Assembly: GCF_021728295.1 (NCBI RefSeq)
Contig: NZ_JAKJXE010000010.1
Coordinates: 62,001-126,000 of the forward strand
Reading direction: 5' to 3'
From: Pseudomonas petrae
Lineage (GTDB): Bacteria > Pseudomonadota > Gammaproteobacteria > Pseudomonadales > Pseudomonadaceae
DNA: 64,000 nt
The notes under the pieces were generated by a model. It was not told the DNA's origin. It was given only the letters and a program-made list of their open reading frames with translations, and made no database searches. The translations under genes and the position numbers were made by a program. Shown here piece after piece: positions 8,110 through 17,028 of this stretch. Every line of letters begins with the position of its first letter. The first letter of the stretch is position 1.

Positions 8110-9813
8110 ATGTTCTTCCCAACAAAAAGAGCAATGCGGATGAGCAAAATAATGAGAAAAAACACGCTGGTCGCAATGATGATTGCTTCAACAACGACCT
8201 CAGTTATGGCCGAGGGGCATTTGCTCGCGGTGGGAGGGATGCTGAGGGCGAGCAACTTGCCCGTGTATCACAAGTTTGTTGATCTTGGGGGTGGCCCTGC
8301 TGCGGCAAAAATCGTGATCATGCCCACGGCGAGTGGCAGCTTAAGTTCCAGCAAACGTTTTCAAGCTGAGCTTCTGGCTTTAGGTTTACCGGCTTCTCAC
8401 GTCACCATTGCCTCGATTGACAGCAAAAATTATACGCAGACCATGAACGATGCTGACGCGGTCAGCCCTATCACGCAGGCAAGTGCCGTATGGTTTGTAG
8501 GAGGCGATCAGGCACGAATCGCCAAGGCTTTGATTAACGCTGATGGTAGCGACTCGCTGGCGATGCAAGCGGTTCGCAAAGTGTATGAACAAGGTGGAGT
8601 CATTGGTGGCACCAGCGCTGGCGCCAGCATTCTCGGCGCGCAAATGCCCACCGCGTATGGGGTTGTCATGGATACTCTGGATTTTGGTGTTGCGAAGTCC
8701 GCTGGGCAGCGTGGCGTGGCGTTACTCAAAGGATCGGGCTTGTTCACTGCCGGAATAATTGATCAGCACTTGGATCAGCTGGAAGAAACCAGCACCGGGC
8801 GCACGGCGCGCATGGCGAGTTATCTTATCGGCGGGCAGAGGATGAAAGGCTTCGGACTCGACACCAATACTGCCATGTGGGTGAAGCCTGGTGGCCAGAT
8901 TGAGGTCATAGGCGAGGGTTACCTGACGATAATGGATGCCAGTCATGCGACCAAACAGTTCGGGGTATATGGCACTGAGTTGCATAATGTACGTCTCGCG
9001 ATGTTGGGCGATGGTGACCGGTACGATCTTTCTACCGATGCTATATCGCCGGCAGAAGGCAAAGAAATCATTAAAGCTGGCGATCAGTACTTGATAGGTA
9101 ACCAGTTGATCACTGACTTGTCAGCAGTGGCTGCGATGCGTCGGGCAGTGCTTTATGGCCTGGCGGACAACACGGCGACTCGCCAGGTGGGTTTGATGAC
9201 TAGGTACAATCCTCTCAACGGCTACCACTACGGCTACCGGTTCGAATTTTCTAAAACCCCGGACTTTGTCGCGCACAGTAAAAGCTATGACTCATTGACC
9301 AATTACTCGGCTCAGGGCGTCCGGCTTGACGTAACTCCTGTTGATGCCTGGTTGAAGCCTGCTCAAAAAAATGTGCCCATTGACGTCCTTGAAAGTCCGG
9401 AATTCGCTGCGGTACGCGCTGTTGTTTTTCGTGGGCTGATGACTTGCAACGAGTCCAATGCCTTCGAGCCTGACCGTGCCATCACCCGGGGTGAGTTGGC
9501 CAACACGTCGCAGATGGCATTGGCTGGCGAGATGAAGGTCGACAAGCGTCCTGTGTTTATTGATCTGCCAGCGGACTCACCGTTACTGAATCAAGCCGAA
9601 ATTGTCGTCTCTAACGGATGGATGAAAAGCGGACCAGAGTTTCAGGCGAGCAGACCGGTCAGCAGCGCAGAGTGGGCTGAAGCTGGCAAGGTTTTGATTG
9701 CTCAAGGGCGAAACACGACATTAATACTCAACCCGCCTGAGGGTACGACCGTGCGTCGAGATGAAGTGGCTCATCTAGTGGCTAGTGTTTTTGAGCTAGA
9801 TAGACAACTCTGA
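8110..9813 (+). CDS. Secreted cyanophycinase-like S51 peptidase with C-terminal SLH-like region
   Basis: A 567-residue protein. The start is set by an AGAGG 6 bases before the ATG at 8110. A signal peptide ends near VMAEG (about residue 36). The next 250 residues match cyanophycinase/peptidase S51: a glycine-rich strand, AVWFVGGDQARI, the nucleophile elbow GGTSAGAS (Ser169) and a conserved IIDQHLDQL His motif. Cyanophycinases cut the Asp-Arg polymer cyanophycin to beta-Asp-Arg. The last 140 residues (about 425-565) carry repeats like S-layer-homology domains (AFEPDRAITRGELA, later TTVRRDEVAHL), rare in Pseudomonas. It is longer than cytosolic CphB (about 270) and known secreted CphE (about 420). 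The substrate is inferred. Confidence 0.82.
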   Translation: MFFPTKRAMRMSKIMRKNTLVAMMIASTTTSVMAEGHLLAVGGMLRASNLPVYHKFVDLGGGPAAAKIVIMPTASGSLSSSKRFQAELLALGLPASHVTIASIDSKNYTQTMNDADAVSPITQASAVWFVGGDQARIAKALINADGSDSLAMQAVRKVYEQGGVIGGTSAGASILGAQMPTAYGVVMDTLDFGVAKSAGQRGVALLKGSGLFTAGIIDQHLDQLEETSTGRTARMASYLIGGQRMKGFGLDTNTAMWVKPGGQIEVIGEGYLTIMDASHATKQFGVYGTELHNVRLAMLGDGDRYDLSTDAISPAEGKEIIKAGDQYLIGNQLITDLSAVAAMRRAVLYGLADNTATRQVGLMTRYNPLNGYHYGYRFEFSKTPDFVAHSKSYDSLTNYSAQGVRLDVTPVDAWLKPAQKNVPIDVLESPEFAAVRAVVFRGLMTCNESNAFEPDRAITRGELANTSQMALAGEMKVDKRPVFIDLPADSPLLNQAEIVVSNGWMKSGPEFQASRPVSSAEWAEAGKVLIAQGRNTTLILNPPEGTTVRRDEVAHLVASVFELDRQL

Positions 9814-10131
9814 AAAATTATTCAGCTGAAAGTTGCTAGCCATGTCCGCTGAGTGAATAGATTTATGCCTCTCGACGAAATTGAGAATGACGTCTTAACT
9901 GAATTTATCTGTCGAGAGGATCGGGGCCTTGCTTTAAAGGTGCGAGATGGATAAGTCATTTAAGGTGTTGGCTCGTGAAAAAAACCAGTGCTGGTTTTTA
10001 TTCGATTATTCACTCCGCGTTTAAAGCAGGATTCATGTCGGAGGTCAGAGAAAGATCTTGGGCATTTGATCATCCGTCGCTGAGCCAGCGAGGTGTTTTT
10101 ATCAGGTGCTGGGCGGGCTATGTCATTATTT
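9814..10131. other. Intergenic stretch without recognisable gene
   Basis: About 320 bases downstream of the cyanophycinase-like gene. A 9-bp inverted repeat CCTCTCGAC/GTCGAGAGG brackets roughly 50 bases near 9867-9920. The open frame 9975-10157 has no family signal. I see no terminator of standard form. Confidence 0.4.
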
Positions 10132-10560
10132 CACAGGAGCCAATTCTGCGACAATAAGATCCATCAGCAACCGAACCCTTCTTGGCAACATCTGAGTATG
10201 CGGATACACGATATGGAGTGCGGTTGTACCGGCTGTATATTCCGGTAATAGCTCAATCAAACGACCGGCATCCAGATCTGCTCACACATCCCATATGGAT
10301 TTCAGGCAGATCCCGTACCCTGCCAGACACCACTGCCTTACCAGACCTCCATCGTTGGCAACTCGCCGCCCGTGAACGACCACACGGTGTTCTGTGCCGT
10401 TTTTGGCAAATGACCACTCGCGCGATATGTTTTTCCCGAAGCGCATCACCAAACACTCATGTCGCGTTAAGTCTTCAGGGTTGAGGGGTAGCCCATTCAC
10501 TGCCAATAGTCCGGTGACGCGCAAACAACTCTTCGGTTTTCACCAATAGATCTCGCGTGC
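10132..10560 (-). pseudogene. LysR-family regulator remnant, effector domain
   Basis: Reading the minus strand gives a LysR effector-domain tail in pieces. NRRVVCASPDYW shifts frame into LAVNGLPLNPEDLTRHECLV. After WDV an in-frame TGA stop interrupts (near 10282), then ADLDAGRLIELLPEY and MLPRRVRLLMDLIV complete a typical LysR C-terminus. One frameshift, one premature stop and no HTH domain on this strand make this a clear pseudogene. Confidence 0.8.
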
Positions 10561-10561
10561 A

Positions 10562-10822
10562 GTGTACTGTCTGTCAACGTCCCATAACGTATCGAAAAAT
10601 CCACACCCTCAGCCGAGGGGTCTATATAACCGTCGTTCCGGTAGACCCAGTCTCGCGGTGGCGGCCCGCCGTTTCAACGTTTCTGGCCCTGCTGCTGTTC
10701 GAGCGGTTGGGCGACTGGAGGCTCGTCCAGGCGAGTCATTGTTGCAGCGAAGTGCGCAGGGGGTTGTGTTGACCAGAGCGGGGGAAGCGTTCATGGCTGA
10801 TTGCTCCCACAACCTACAATAA
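10562..10822 (+). pseudogene. LysR-family regulator remnant, HTH domain
   Basis: The plus strand encodes a LysR winged-helix piece: LAVAARRFNVSGPAAVRAVG, RLEARPGESLLQRS, GVVLTRAGEAF. It stops at 10822, and degenerate LysR-like linker residues continue past it. It faces the other way from the LysR effector-domain remnant just upstream, so the two are not one simply broken gene unless an inversion occurred. Confidence 0.7.
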
Positions 10823-10921
10823 ATCGAGATAGCAGAGGCGTCGGCAAAGGGACTGCATATTGAAGCCTAGGCAATCACCAATGGATCCAAAGCGCAGTCC
10901 GCCGTTTCGACGGGTGAAATA

Positions 10922-11275
10922 TTGGATTCCGTTTTTTGGGTGTTCGCTCCGCTGTTTTTAAAGCGGAATATAGTCTCAAGCGCCTATAGAAAATCACGCG
11001 AAGCCGCGGAGGCTCCCCCGGATGAAAAGCGTACTTATGCTGCTTGCTGTCGAATCATCACATCGAGTGGACTTGGGACAGCTACCGAGGTCGCCTTTCA
11101 ATTGTTAAAGCAATTAACGAGTGCTGAGAACGCCACATTACCCGGCAGAAAATCCGCTTCGCTTCGCCTGGGCCTGAGTGGTGCGACACTCCTCAAGCGC
11201 CTCGAATACATCGCAGAAATTTCTCGGCTATCCGATTCAGTTTTGCGTCATTTCATCCAGAGGGCAAGGCAATGA
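10922..11275 (+). pseudogene. Possible DJ-1/PfpI-family C-terminal remnant
   Basis: Only one stretch is suggestive: RIITSSGLGTATEVAFQLLK resembles the C-terminal motif of DJ-1/PfpI proteins (ITS.GPGTA.EFAL..). The flanking residues do not match the family. The frame ends with ATGA overlapping the GST start. It may be a chimera of decayed sequence; the call is weak. Confidence 0.3.
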
Positions 11276-11958
11276 CCAAAGATCCCAGCGCCGTGGATTA
11301 TTATTACTGGCCGACTGCGAATGGTCAGAAGGTTGCTATTTTTCTGGAGGAATCAGGTCGTCCCTATACAATCCACCCCATCAATATTACCAAGGGAGAG
11401 CAATTTACAGCCGAGTACACGCGCATTTCGCCAGACCAGCGCATACCTGCACTGGTGGACAGCGAAGCAGGTGTATCGGTCTTTGAGTCTGGTGCAATTT
11501 TGCTGTATCTGGCTCAGCGCCGCCGCCAATTTCTACCACAAGAGGTAAAAGGCGCAGCTGAAGTCCTTCAGTGGTTGTTTTGGCAGGCCGCAAGCCTAGG
11601 CCCGATATTGGGCCAGACGGTTTTTTTCCTACACTATGCGTTAGAGAGGTCACCGCTGGCGGAAGCCCGATTTAGTAAGGAAACCGAGCGCTTATACAGG
11701 GTGCTTGAGAAGCAACTATCCGAACGACCGTACGTTGCGGGTGAGTACTCGATCGCCGATATGGCGATTTATCCCTGGGTCTTTATCCACGGTAAACAGG
11801 GGATAACCCTTTCGGATTACCCTCATATTGTGGCCTGGATGAATAAAGTAGGGGAGCGACCTGCGGTTATTCGGGCTTACGAAAAAGGGGAAGATATTCG
11901 CCCATCGTCCCAAGCCGAAGAGGAGAGGAGAAAGCTCAATGGCCTTCCTCCGCTGTGA
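11272..11958 (+). CDS. Glutathione S-transferase, Nu class (YfcG/YghU/Ure2p-like)
   Basis: A 228-residue GST. The N-terminal thioredoxin-fold domain reads YWPTANGQKVAIFLEESGRP, then INITKGEQF and ISPDQRIPALVD, with FESGAILLYLA at the glutathione site; this pattern is typical of the Nu class, which has disulfide-bond reductase activity. The all-alpha C-terminal domain includes YVAGEYSIADMAIYPWV. It is intact, next to a ruined glutathione reductase gene and near a glutaredoxin gene, so this part of the island once held a small thiol-redox group. Confidence 0.92.
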   Translation: MTKDPSAVDYYYWPTANGQKVAIFLEESGRPYTIHPINITKGEQFTAEYTRISPDQRIPALVDSEAGVSVFESGAILLYLAQRRRQFLPQEVKGAAEVLQWLFWQAASLGPILGQTVFFLHYALERSPLAEARFSKETERLYRVLEKQLSERPYVAGEYSIADMAIYPWVFIHGKQGITLSDYPHIVAWMNKVGERPAVIRAYEKGEDIRPSSQAEEERRKLNGLPPL

Positions 11959-12053
11959 GGCCTGCATTCAATAATTTGATCGCTTTGAAATTAATATCGG
12001 CGCTATTTATTTCAGGAAGAAACTCGTGTAGCGCCCCACTCGGAGCGTGTGTG

Positions 12054-12340
12054 ATGACTTGGAATATTGTCGTTATACCTGCGCCCGCCGGCATCATCAG
12101 TGTGCTATTGGGCCTATCGATTGTTGCTCACGCGGAATCCACTCCTGGTGCAGACGCGGGAGCATCGCCTGTGTTTGGCGTCCCCTTCCAGAAGGCTATC
12201 GCGATTGGCAGTTTGTCAGCATTGCTCATGAAGAAGGTGAGAAGCCCGACATCCGCGTTATCATTGGGAAATGACATAGCTATGAAGGCTTACAGGGAAG
12301 GGACTCTCCCATTTCCAGATGGCACGATCATCGCAAGAAA
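12054..12340 (+). pseudogene. Cytochrome P460-family protein remnant
   Basis: A signal-peptide-like start (MTWNIVVIPAPAGIISVLLG, ending VAHAES) is followed in a second frame by EGYRDWQFVSIAHEEGEKPD IRVIIG. One base later, back in the first frame, comes NDIAMKAYREGTLPFPDGTI IAR. These are consecutive segments of the cytochrome P460 domain. At least two frameshifts break the gene, and the C-terminal haem-binding CXXCH part is absent. The sequence then runs into the oppositely oriented gor remnant. Confidence 0.72.
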
Positions 12341-12895
12341 CTCGACGTCGATATAACCTTCATCAACCACCAGTACCCGCCTAGGTAGCTGCTTAAGAAA
12401 TAACGCCTCATTGGACGCGATCGCGTGCTCCCGCCCTGGATGTCGGCCACCTGCGGCCAGCCACCGGTCGCAATCAAGGTTTCTTAGCGCTATAGCGCTT
12501 ACCGATGATTTGCAGATGATGGGCATCGGTAAGCCGCGCGTGAGCTTCGACCAGAGTGACACCTCTGTTACTCAGCAGCTTGCGATAGATGCCGTTGAGT
12601 CTTCCGATCTCACGATTTTTGTTAGCACTTAGAGTTTTCCAATCGAACTACGTTCTCATGTACTCCAATCAAAGCCTTTGATCTGTTCAAACTCGTCTGA
12701 AAAGTGGGCACCGTACATAAGCATTTTTTTTTTCGGTACGCAACCCACATTTACACACGTGCTACCTAGGTAGCGGCTTTCAGCAACCGCCACTTTGGCT
12801 CCAAAATCCCCGGAAAACCGCGCCGCCCGCTCGCCGCCCGAGCCTGCACCTATAACAAACAGATCGTGTTGTCGAACATTTCGGAACTCCTAGAA
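12298..12895 (-). pseudogene. Glutathione reductase remnant
   Basis: On the minus strand the FAD site (FVIGAGSGGERAARF) and the redox motif YLGSTCVNVGCVPKKK are followed by YGAHFSDEFEQIKGFDWST and a stop. Later pieces in other frames read NANKNREIGRLNGIYRKLLS, GVTLVEAHARL and SNEALFLKQLPRRVLVVDEG YIDVEF. The order matches glutathione reductase (Gor) up to the NADPH domain. Frameshifts, stops, a loss of the GGGY motif (now DEGY) and a missing C-terminal half make it dead. Confidence 0.85.
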
Positions 12896-13106
12896 CGGTG
12901 AACTCTGAACAAGGCCTCGAATGAGTACATCGCTTCAGTTTCCCGTTCTAAAAGGGTTAGCGAAGGAGCAAAAATCTGATGGCTCCATTCAGTTGAATGA
13001 AACAATCACGCGGGGGCAGGAACCTGCGGCCCCGCCGATCTGCACAACAGGCACGATGGGTCATCTATCTACCATCGAAGTGCCTGGGGTTGGCCAGGAC
13101 GCCTTG
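12896..13106. other. Short intergenic stretch, nothing recognised
   Basis: A 74-codon plus-strand frame (12921-13145) is open, but it overlaps the end of the rclC-like gene and resembles nothing that I know. Confidence 0.4.
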
Positions 13107-13742
13107 TTATGGCAAGCCGATCCATTGTTGCGTTGGCTCTTTTGACGCAGGGCATCTGCTGACCTTCGTCGTCGGGCTCAAGAGCTTGCGGGCCGAGTCC
13201 GCGATCATTACTACCGCTCCTGCAAGCATCAATACATCTTTGAGCACCAGCCTCCCTCCACCGGATAGGTAAGGAAAACCGTATTGGGCATCACCAATAT
13301 TCGACACCCAAGCTTCGGGAGTTGTGATCAAAAACGACAGCGTTACAAGAGGTGTCAGGAGGGCGAGTATTGCACCCACCATGCCCAACCGGCGTGAGAA
13401 GGCGTAGGTGAGGACCATCAGGCCGATTAGAATTTCAACAGTACCGAGGCCGTCTGAAAACGCGTAGGTATGGTTCTGCGTTTGCCATGCGCGTTTCGCA
13501 GGGTCGAGTTGACCTTCGTGAGTAAGGTGTTCTTCGTATTCGGTTGGATGTTCATAGAAGAACGACATAACCGGACTGTTAGCCACAAATGGGGTGATGC
13601 TATCCGCTTCGTACGGGGCAAATTTCAACGCCCCAATCCAAATGAATATGATGGCAACAGCGATCCTAATCAGGTGAACACCCAAGCTATCAAGCTTGCT
13701 GGCTTTCTGAAGCGCGGATTGTAGAGAGGACGGGTAACTCAT
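13107..13742 (-). CDS. RclC/YkgB-family inner-membrane protein
   Basis: A 211-residue membrane protein with about four hydrophobic segments (IRIAVAIIFIWIGALKF; VEILIGLMVLTYAF; GMVGAILALLTPLVTLSFLI; DVLMLAGAVVMIA). Conserved family features include KFAPYEADSITPFVANSPVM in the first loop and LSGGGRLVLKD before the last helix. E. coli RclC belongs to the reactive-chlorine (RclR) regulon. The glutaredoxin gene lies 63 bases upstream on the same strand, which fits an oxidative-stress setting. Its molecular function is unknown. Confidence 0.85.
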   Translation of the reverse strand: MSYPSSLQSALQKASKLDSLGVHLIRIAVAIIFIWIGALKFAPYEADSITPFVANSPVMSFFYEHPTEYEEHLTHEGQLDPAKRAWQTQNHTYAFSDGLGTVEILIGLMVLTYAFSRRLGMVGAILALLTPLVTLSFLITTPEAWVSNIGDAQYGFPYLSGGGRLVLKDVLMLAGAVVMIADSARKLLSPTTKVSRCPASKEPTQQWIGLP

Positions 13743-13805
13743 GGCTAAAATCCTTTGGTGAGAGGTAGTGTTAGATTGAATTCAAACGATTGGATATTGA
13801 GGTCC

Positions 13806-14069
13806 TCAGTACGCCACGCGCGAGTTGAGCGCCTCTTTCAGTCCGCTTTCCTCCTCTAATTGAGCCAGATCGTCGTATCCACCGACGTGCCAGTTACCGA
13901 AGAAAATCTGCGGTACAGTCCGGCGCCCGCTGCGATTGATCATCTCGACTCGCTTTTCTACTGACGTCACTTCGATCTCGTTAAATTGGATTCCTTTTTT
14001 GGCAAGCAAGCGTCTTGCGGCTTGGCAGTAGGGGCAGGTGGCGGTGGCGTACAGGGTGACAGTAAGCAT
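13806..14069 (-). CDS. grxC: Glutaredoxin (GrxC type)
   Basis: An 87-residue dithiol glutaredoxin. The active site ATCPYC is near the N-terminus, GRRTVPQIFFGNWHVGGYDD gives the cis-proline and glutathione-binding loop, and the length is normal. I chose the ATG at 14069 because a GGAG lies just upstream and the usual family start (VTLYATATCPYC) follows at once. It probably shares a transcript with the rclC-like gene downstream. It reduces glutathionylated proteins and disulfides using glutathione. Confidence 0.93.
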   Translation of the reverse strand: MLTVTLYATATCPYCQAARRLLAKKGIQFNEIEVTSVEKRVEMINRSGRRTVPQIFFGNWHVGGYDDLAQLEEESGLKEALNSRVAY

Positions 14070-14170
14070 ATTTTTAACTCCGGTAGTGTGTGAATTGAAC
14101 TGCGATTTATACAGCGTCGGCATTGATGGCCCACGACGGGATGACAATGCCTGGTAGTGATAATTGGTAT

Positions 14171-14419
14171 TTAGTTGGAGCAGCCGATCAGCATTACGAT
14201 GCGCCCAGGAATATGAATTTTGCCCTCAGCGCCTTTGCAGGTTATTTCTGCCAGGGTAGGCCCCCAATCATCCGCTATCGGGTAAATGTCCACCCCCTTG
14301 GAGATGTCCAGGTACAGTCCATCACTGTAAAAAACAACAGCAGGTGATGCAGCGGCTTGTTGTGCGCAAGCCGACAGCGAAGCGATAAAAAACATGGCGG
14401 GGAACAGAATCCTTTTCAT
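14171..14419 (-). CDS. DUF2790-family small secreted protein (copy A)
   Basis: An 82-residue protein with a signal peptide (MKRILFPAMFFIASLSACA). The mature part follows the DUF2790 pattern: SDGLYLDISKGVDI and a final GC.N. It is a diverged paralogue of the protein at 23292-23540 and has the same position relative to a cyanase gene. Some conserved DUF2790 residues are altered, and it sits in the decayed copy of the module, so it may be drifting. The function of DUF2790 proteins is unknown. Confidence 0.7.
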   Translation of the reverse strand: MKRILFPAMFFIASLSACAQQAAASPAVVFYSDGLYLDISKGVDIYPIADDWGPTLAEITCKGAEGKIHIPGRIVMLIGCSN

Positions 14420-14622
14420 GGGAATAATCTCCAGTGATAGGGGGTCGTTAATGCCTTTTATAAGAATTTAAGGTAGCCCCACGGATAAAACACAGGCGAA
14501 TCGCATAAACAATTACAGTTTCAAAGATGGACTGTTAAGCGACGGCTCACAGTCAGGTGTATGCAGACTCTGTAGAATGCCTGCTGCATGTTTCGTATTA
14601 ACGTTAAAGTTAACCGATTTAA

Positions 14623-14976
14623 TTATCCCGCGACATGCTCGTCAGCGAGCGCTTTCAGCGTGCAGCGGCAAATCTGGATCGTTACGTCTAGACGGTTGAT
14701 GTATGGCTCGCGGGGTACTCCACCAAGGCGGCCGCTCAAAGGTATGACTTGCAGGAGCGCCACCATCTCTGCATGCAACTCTAATTTCTCGCCAATCAAC
14801 TTGGCCGCCTTTTCGGGGAGGGGTTGCTGACCGAGCAATGCTGCGGTCACGTCGGCCAAACCCAGCCCGGTGCCTTCCGCTAAATCTTGCCAAGACAGCC
14901 TTTTGCTGGTTTTGGCGTGGAGGATTTCAGTAATCAGAGCGATGCTAACTTCGTTGTAAACGCGAGATTGTTTCAT
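14623..14976 (-). pseudogene. cynS: Cyanase, degenerate truncated copy
   Basis: 117 residues that align without gaps to the intact cyanase at 23639-24106 up to its residue 117. The N-terminal helical domain is well kept (LAEGTGLGLADVTAALLGQ). The catalytic region is ruined: Arg95 remains, Glu98 is replaced by Val, and the frame stops before the catalytic Ser121 and the last 38 residues. It cannot make an active decamer site. It is the second copy of a duplicated cyanate module. Confidence 0.88.
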
Positions 14977-15175
14977 TACGTTAACTCCAATAAAGTCTCT
15001 CGATCAGTATCGTTAATCAGCATCGCTCAGGTAATTACCAATCAATATCCAGTGTGTCGATAACGATCCAGGATCGGTATGCAATCCGTAGTATTGGTTT
15101 TGCCTATGGGCGTGCATCAGGTCTCTATTTATAATTAAAATGTATAGGCGTTATTTGTTGTAAGACGTTTGGTTA

Positions 15176-16207
15176 TTATGCAGCTACTTTTCTAGGGCTT
15201 ATTTCGCTGATGGAGCCACTCCTATCAGACAGATGATGGCAGACTCGGGAACGGAGCCAGCGCTCTCCCGGGTCGTTGTCCAGGGTTCCACTCCAGGCCA
15301 GCGACAGCTCAAGGGCGGGAATACTCATTGGAACGGGATCCATCCGTAACCCGCCCTGTTTTGTCATGGCTGATGCAACGTACTCCGGTACGACTGCAAT
15401 CATGTCCGTGTCTTCAAGAAGTGTTTTGAGGGCACTGTATTGGGGAACAGCCAACACGACTTGGCGCTGCCGCCCCATAGTGTTCAATGTCCGGTCTATG
15501 GTGTCGGTTAATTCGCCATTGAGAGAGACAGAAACATGGGGGCGATTGCAGTACTCGTCCAAGTCGAAGGCTCCAGAGATCGAACGGGAACTCAGTACGG
15601 TCGGGTAGATACTGCGAAGAAACTTGCGTTTTGCGTTGGCTGGAAGCTCGCGGCTGTGACAGACACCAAGCGATACTTCTCCAGTGGAAAGTTGATCGGA
15701 CATCATCGAGTGATCGGTACGGCGCACCACAAAACTTACGCCTGGAGCCTCCATGCGCAGTTGACGCAGCATCCCTGGCAGCAACGAATATTCAACATCA
15801 TCCGAAAGGCCAATCCGGAACACGGCATTGCTGGTCAGAGGATCAAACTCGCTGACGTTGCTGAGCGCTACCACCATGTTGTCCAAGGCAGGAGTGAGGC
15901 TTTGAAGAATTTTAAACGCTCGGCTCGTCGGCTCCATCGACCTGCCCATGCGGATAAAGAGCGGGTCATTGAAGTATTGACGAAGTCGATTCAAAGAAGC
16001 ACTGATGGAAGGCTGCCCGAGAAACAGTTTTTCACCGGCGCGGGTTAGGTTGCGTTCGTGCATCAACGTTTCGAATACGATCAGAAGGCTGAAGTCGATT
16101 TTTCGAAGATCATTCCTGTTCATCATCATCACCGTTTGGGCTATGAGCCGCAACATGCGAAAAATTAATACAAGCTGAGCCTTTGCATACTGACAACTGG
16201 CACTCAA
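15176..16207 (-). CDS. LysR-family regulator, putative regulator of the cyanate module (copy A)
   Basis: A full-length regulator. The N-terminal HTH reads NDLRKIDFSLLIVFETLMHE, then LTRAGEKLFLGQPSISASLN; the effector domain follows, with LEDTDMIAVVPEYVASAM near the end. The likely start is the MMNRND at about residue 28 of the longest frame (near 16126). It is a close paralogue of the truncated LysR at 24294-24680, and both lie upstream of a cyanase copy on the same strand. It is therefore the only intact candidate regulator of the surviving cynS (inference). Confidence 0.87.
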   Translation of the reverse strand: MSASCQYAKAQLVLIFRMLRLIAQTVMMMNRNDLRKIDFSLLIVFETLMHERNLTRAGEKLFLGQPSISASLNRLRQYFNDPLFIRMGRSMEPTSRAFKILQSLTPALDNMVVALSNVSEFDPLTSNAVFRIGLSDDVEYSLLPGMLRQLRMEAPGVSFVVRRTDHSMMSDQLSTGEVSLGVCHSRELPANAKRKFLRSIYPTVLSSRSISGAFDLDEYCNRPHVSVSLNGELTDTIDRTLNTMGRQRQVVLAVPQYSALKTLLEDTDMIAVVPEYVASAMTKQGGLRMDPVPMSIPALELSLAWSGTLDNDPGERWLRSRVCHHLSDRSGSISEISPRKVAA

Positions 16208-16540
16208 CGTTGTTGAGTCATTGAGCAGTAAGTAGGCCCGAACTCAAACCGAAGTTTCTGAATGCCTAGTTTGAGTCTGAAGCGCTTTGTTCGATGGCTT
16301 GATTTTAGAATAGGGCTTCCGGTGTTTATAAACACTTCTACATAAGATCGACATTTTTAGCGCCTGAGTGGTAGTCGCTAATACAGAAGTATGTGTATGA
16401 AGGTGGTGGAAATGTCATGAGCTTGGGAAGTGGTTCACTGGCAACGTTAGGTTTTAGGGGTAAAGAGGGGTAGGAAGGAGCTGAAAGGAATAGCGTCAAC
16501 AGGGGTGACAGGGAGAGGACTGGCGCAATGTCAGGTAGGT
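16208..16540. repeat. Intergenic region with sequence shared with 24870-24960
   Basis: Upstream of the LysR gene, bases around 16335-16415 (CACTTCTACATAAG … TTTAGCGCCTGAGTG … CTAATACAGAAGTATG) resemble bases around 24872-24935 (CACTTCTACGTAAG … TTTAGTGCGTGAGTG … CTAATACCGAGGTATG). The duplication of the cyanate module therefore extends past lysR. No gene is seen here. Confidence 0.7.
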
Positions 16541-16912
16541 TCAGCCTCTGGTGAAAATTTGCTCGATGCAGTCAATGATCACTTGGCCATCGAATGGCTT
16601 GCTAAGGAAAGAGACCGCTCCAGCCGCGGTCGCACGATTGCGCACGGACTCTTCCGGGTAAGCAGTGATGAAGATGATCGGAATAGTCTGTCCATCGCTG
16701 GCCAGCTGGCCCTGGAGATCCAGACCGGTCATTCCAGGCATCTGAAAATCAGTGATCAGGCAGTCAGTCTCGCTGCGCTCTGCGGAGGCAAGAAAATCTT
16801 CGGCACATGAGAAAAGACATGACTCATAGCCCATCGAGCGCACAAGACTACTCAACGCTATGCGACCCGATTCGTCGTCGTCGACAATGGAAATGATGGG
16901 GGTTTTATTCAC
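16541..16912 (-). CDS. Single-domain response regulator (receiver only)
   Basis: A 123-residue CheY-like receiver without an output domain. The acidic pocket is DDDE (residues 11-14), the phosphoacceptor is Asp55 in CLITDFQMPGMTG, and Lys105 lies in FLSKPF. Its sequence is close to the receiver of the neighbouring FixJ-like regulator (both have R.ALSSL.RS after the acidic pocket). It lies 116 bases downstream of that gene and likely acts in the same phosphorelay. Confidence 0.92.
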   Translation of the reverse strand: MNKTPIISIVDDDESGRIALSSLVRSMGYESCLFSCAEDFLASAERSETDCLITDFQMPGMTGLDLQGQLASDGQTIPIIFITAYPEESVRNRATAAGAVSFLSKPFDGQVIIDCIEQIFTRG

Positions 16913-17028
16913 TGGGTATCGCCCTAAATCCGGCCGGTAGCAAAATTGAGTGGGAACCGCACTCGTCGTCTGCTACCACTTTAGGGACGTATTCCATTTA
17001 AGGAAATAACACACAGGTATTACTAAGC

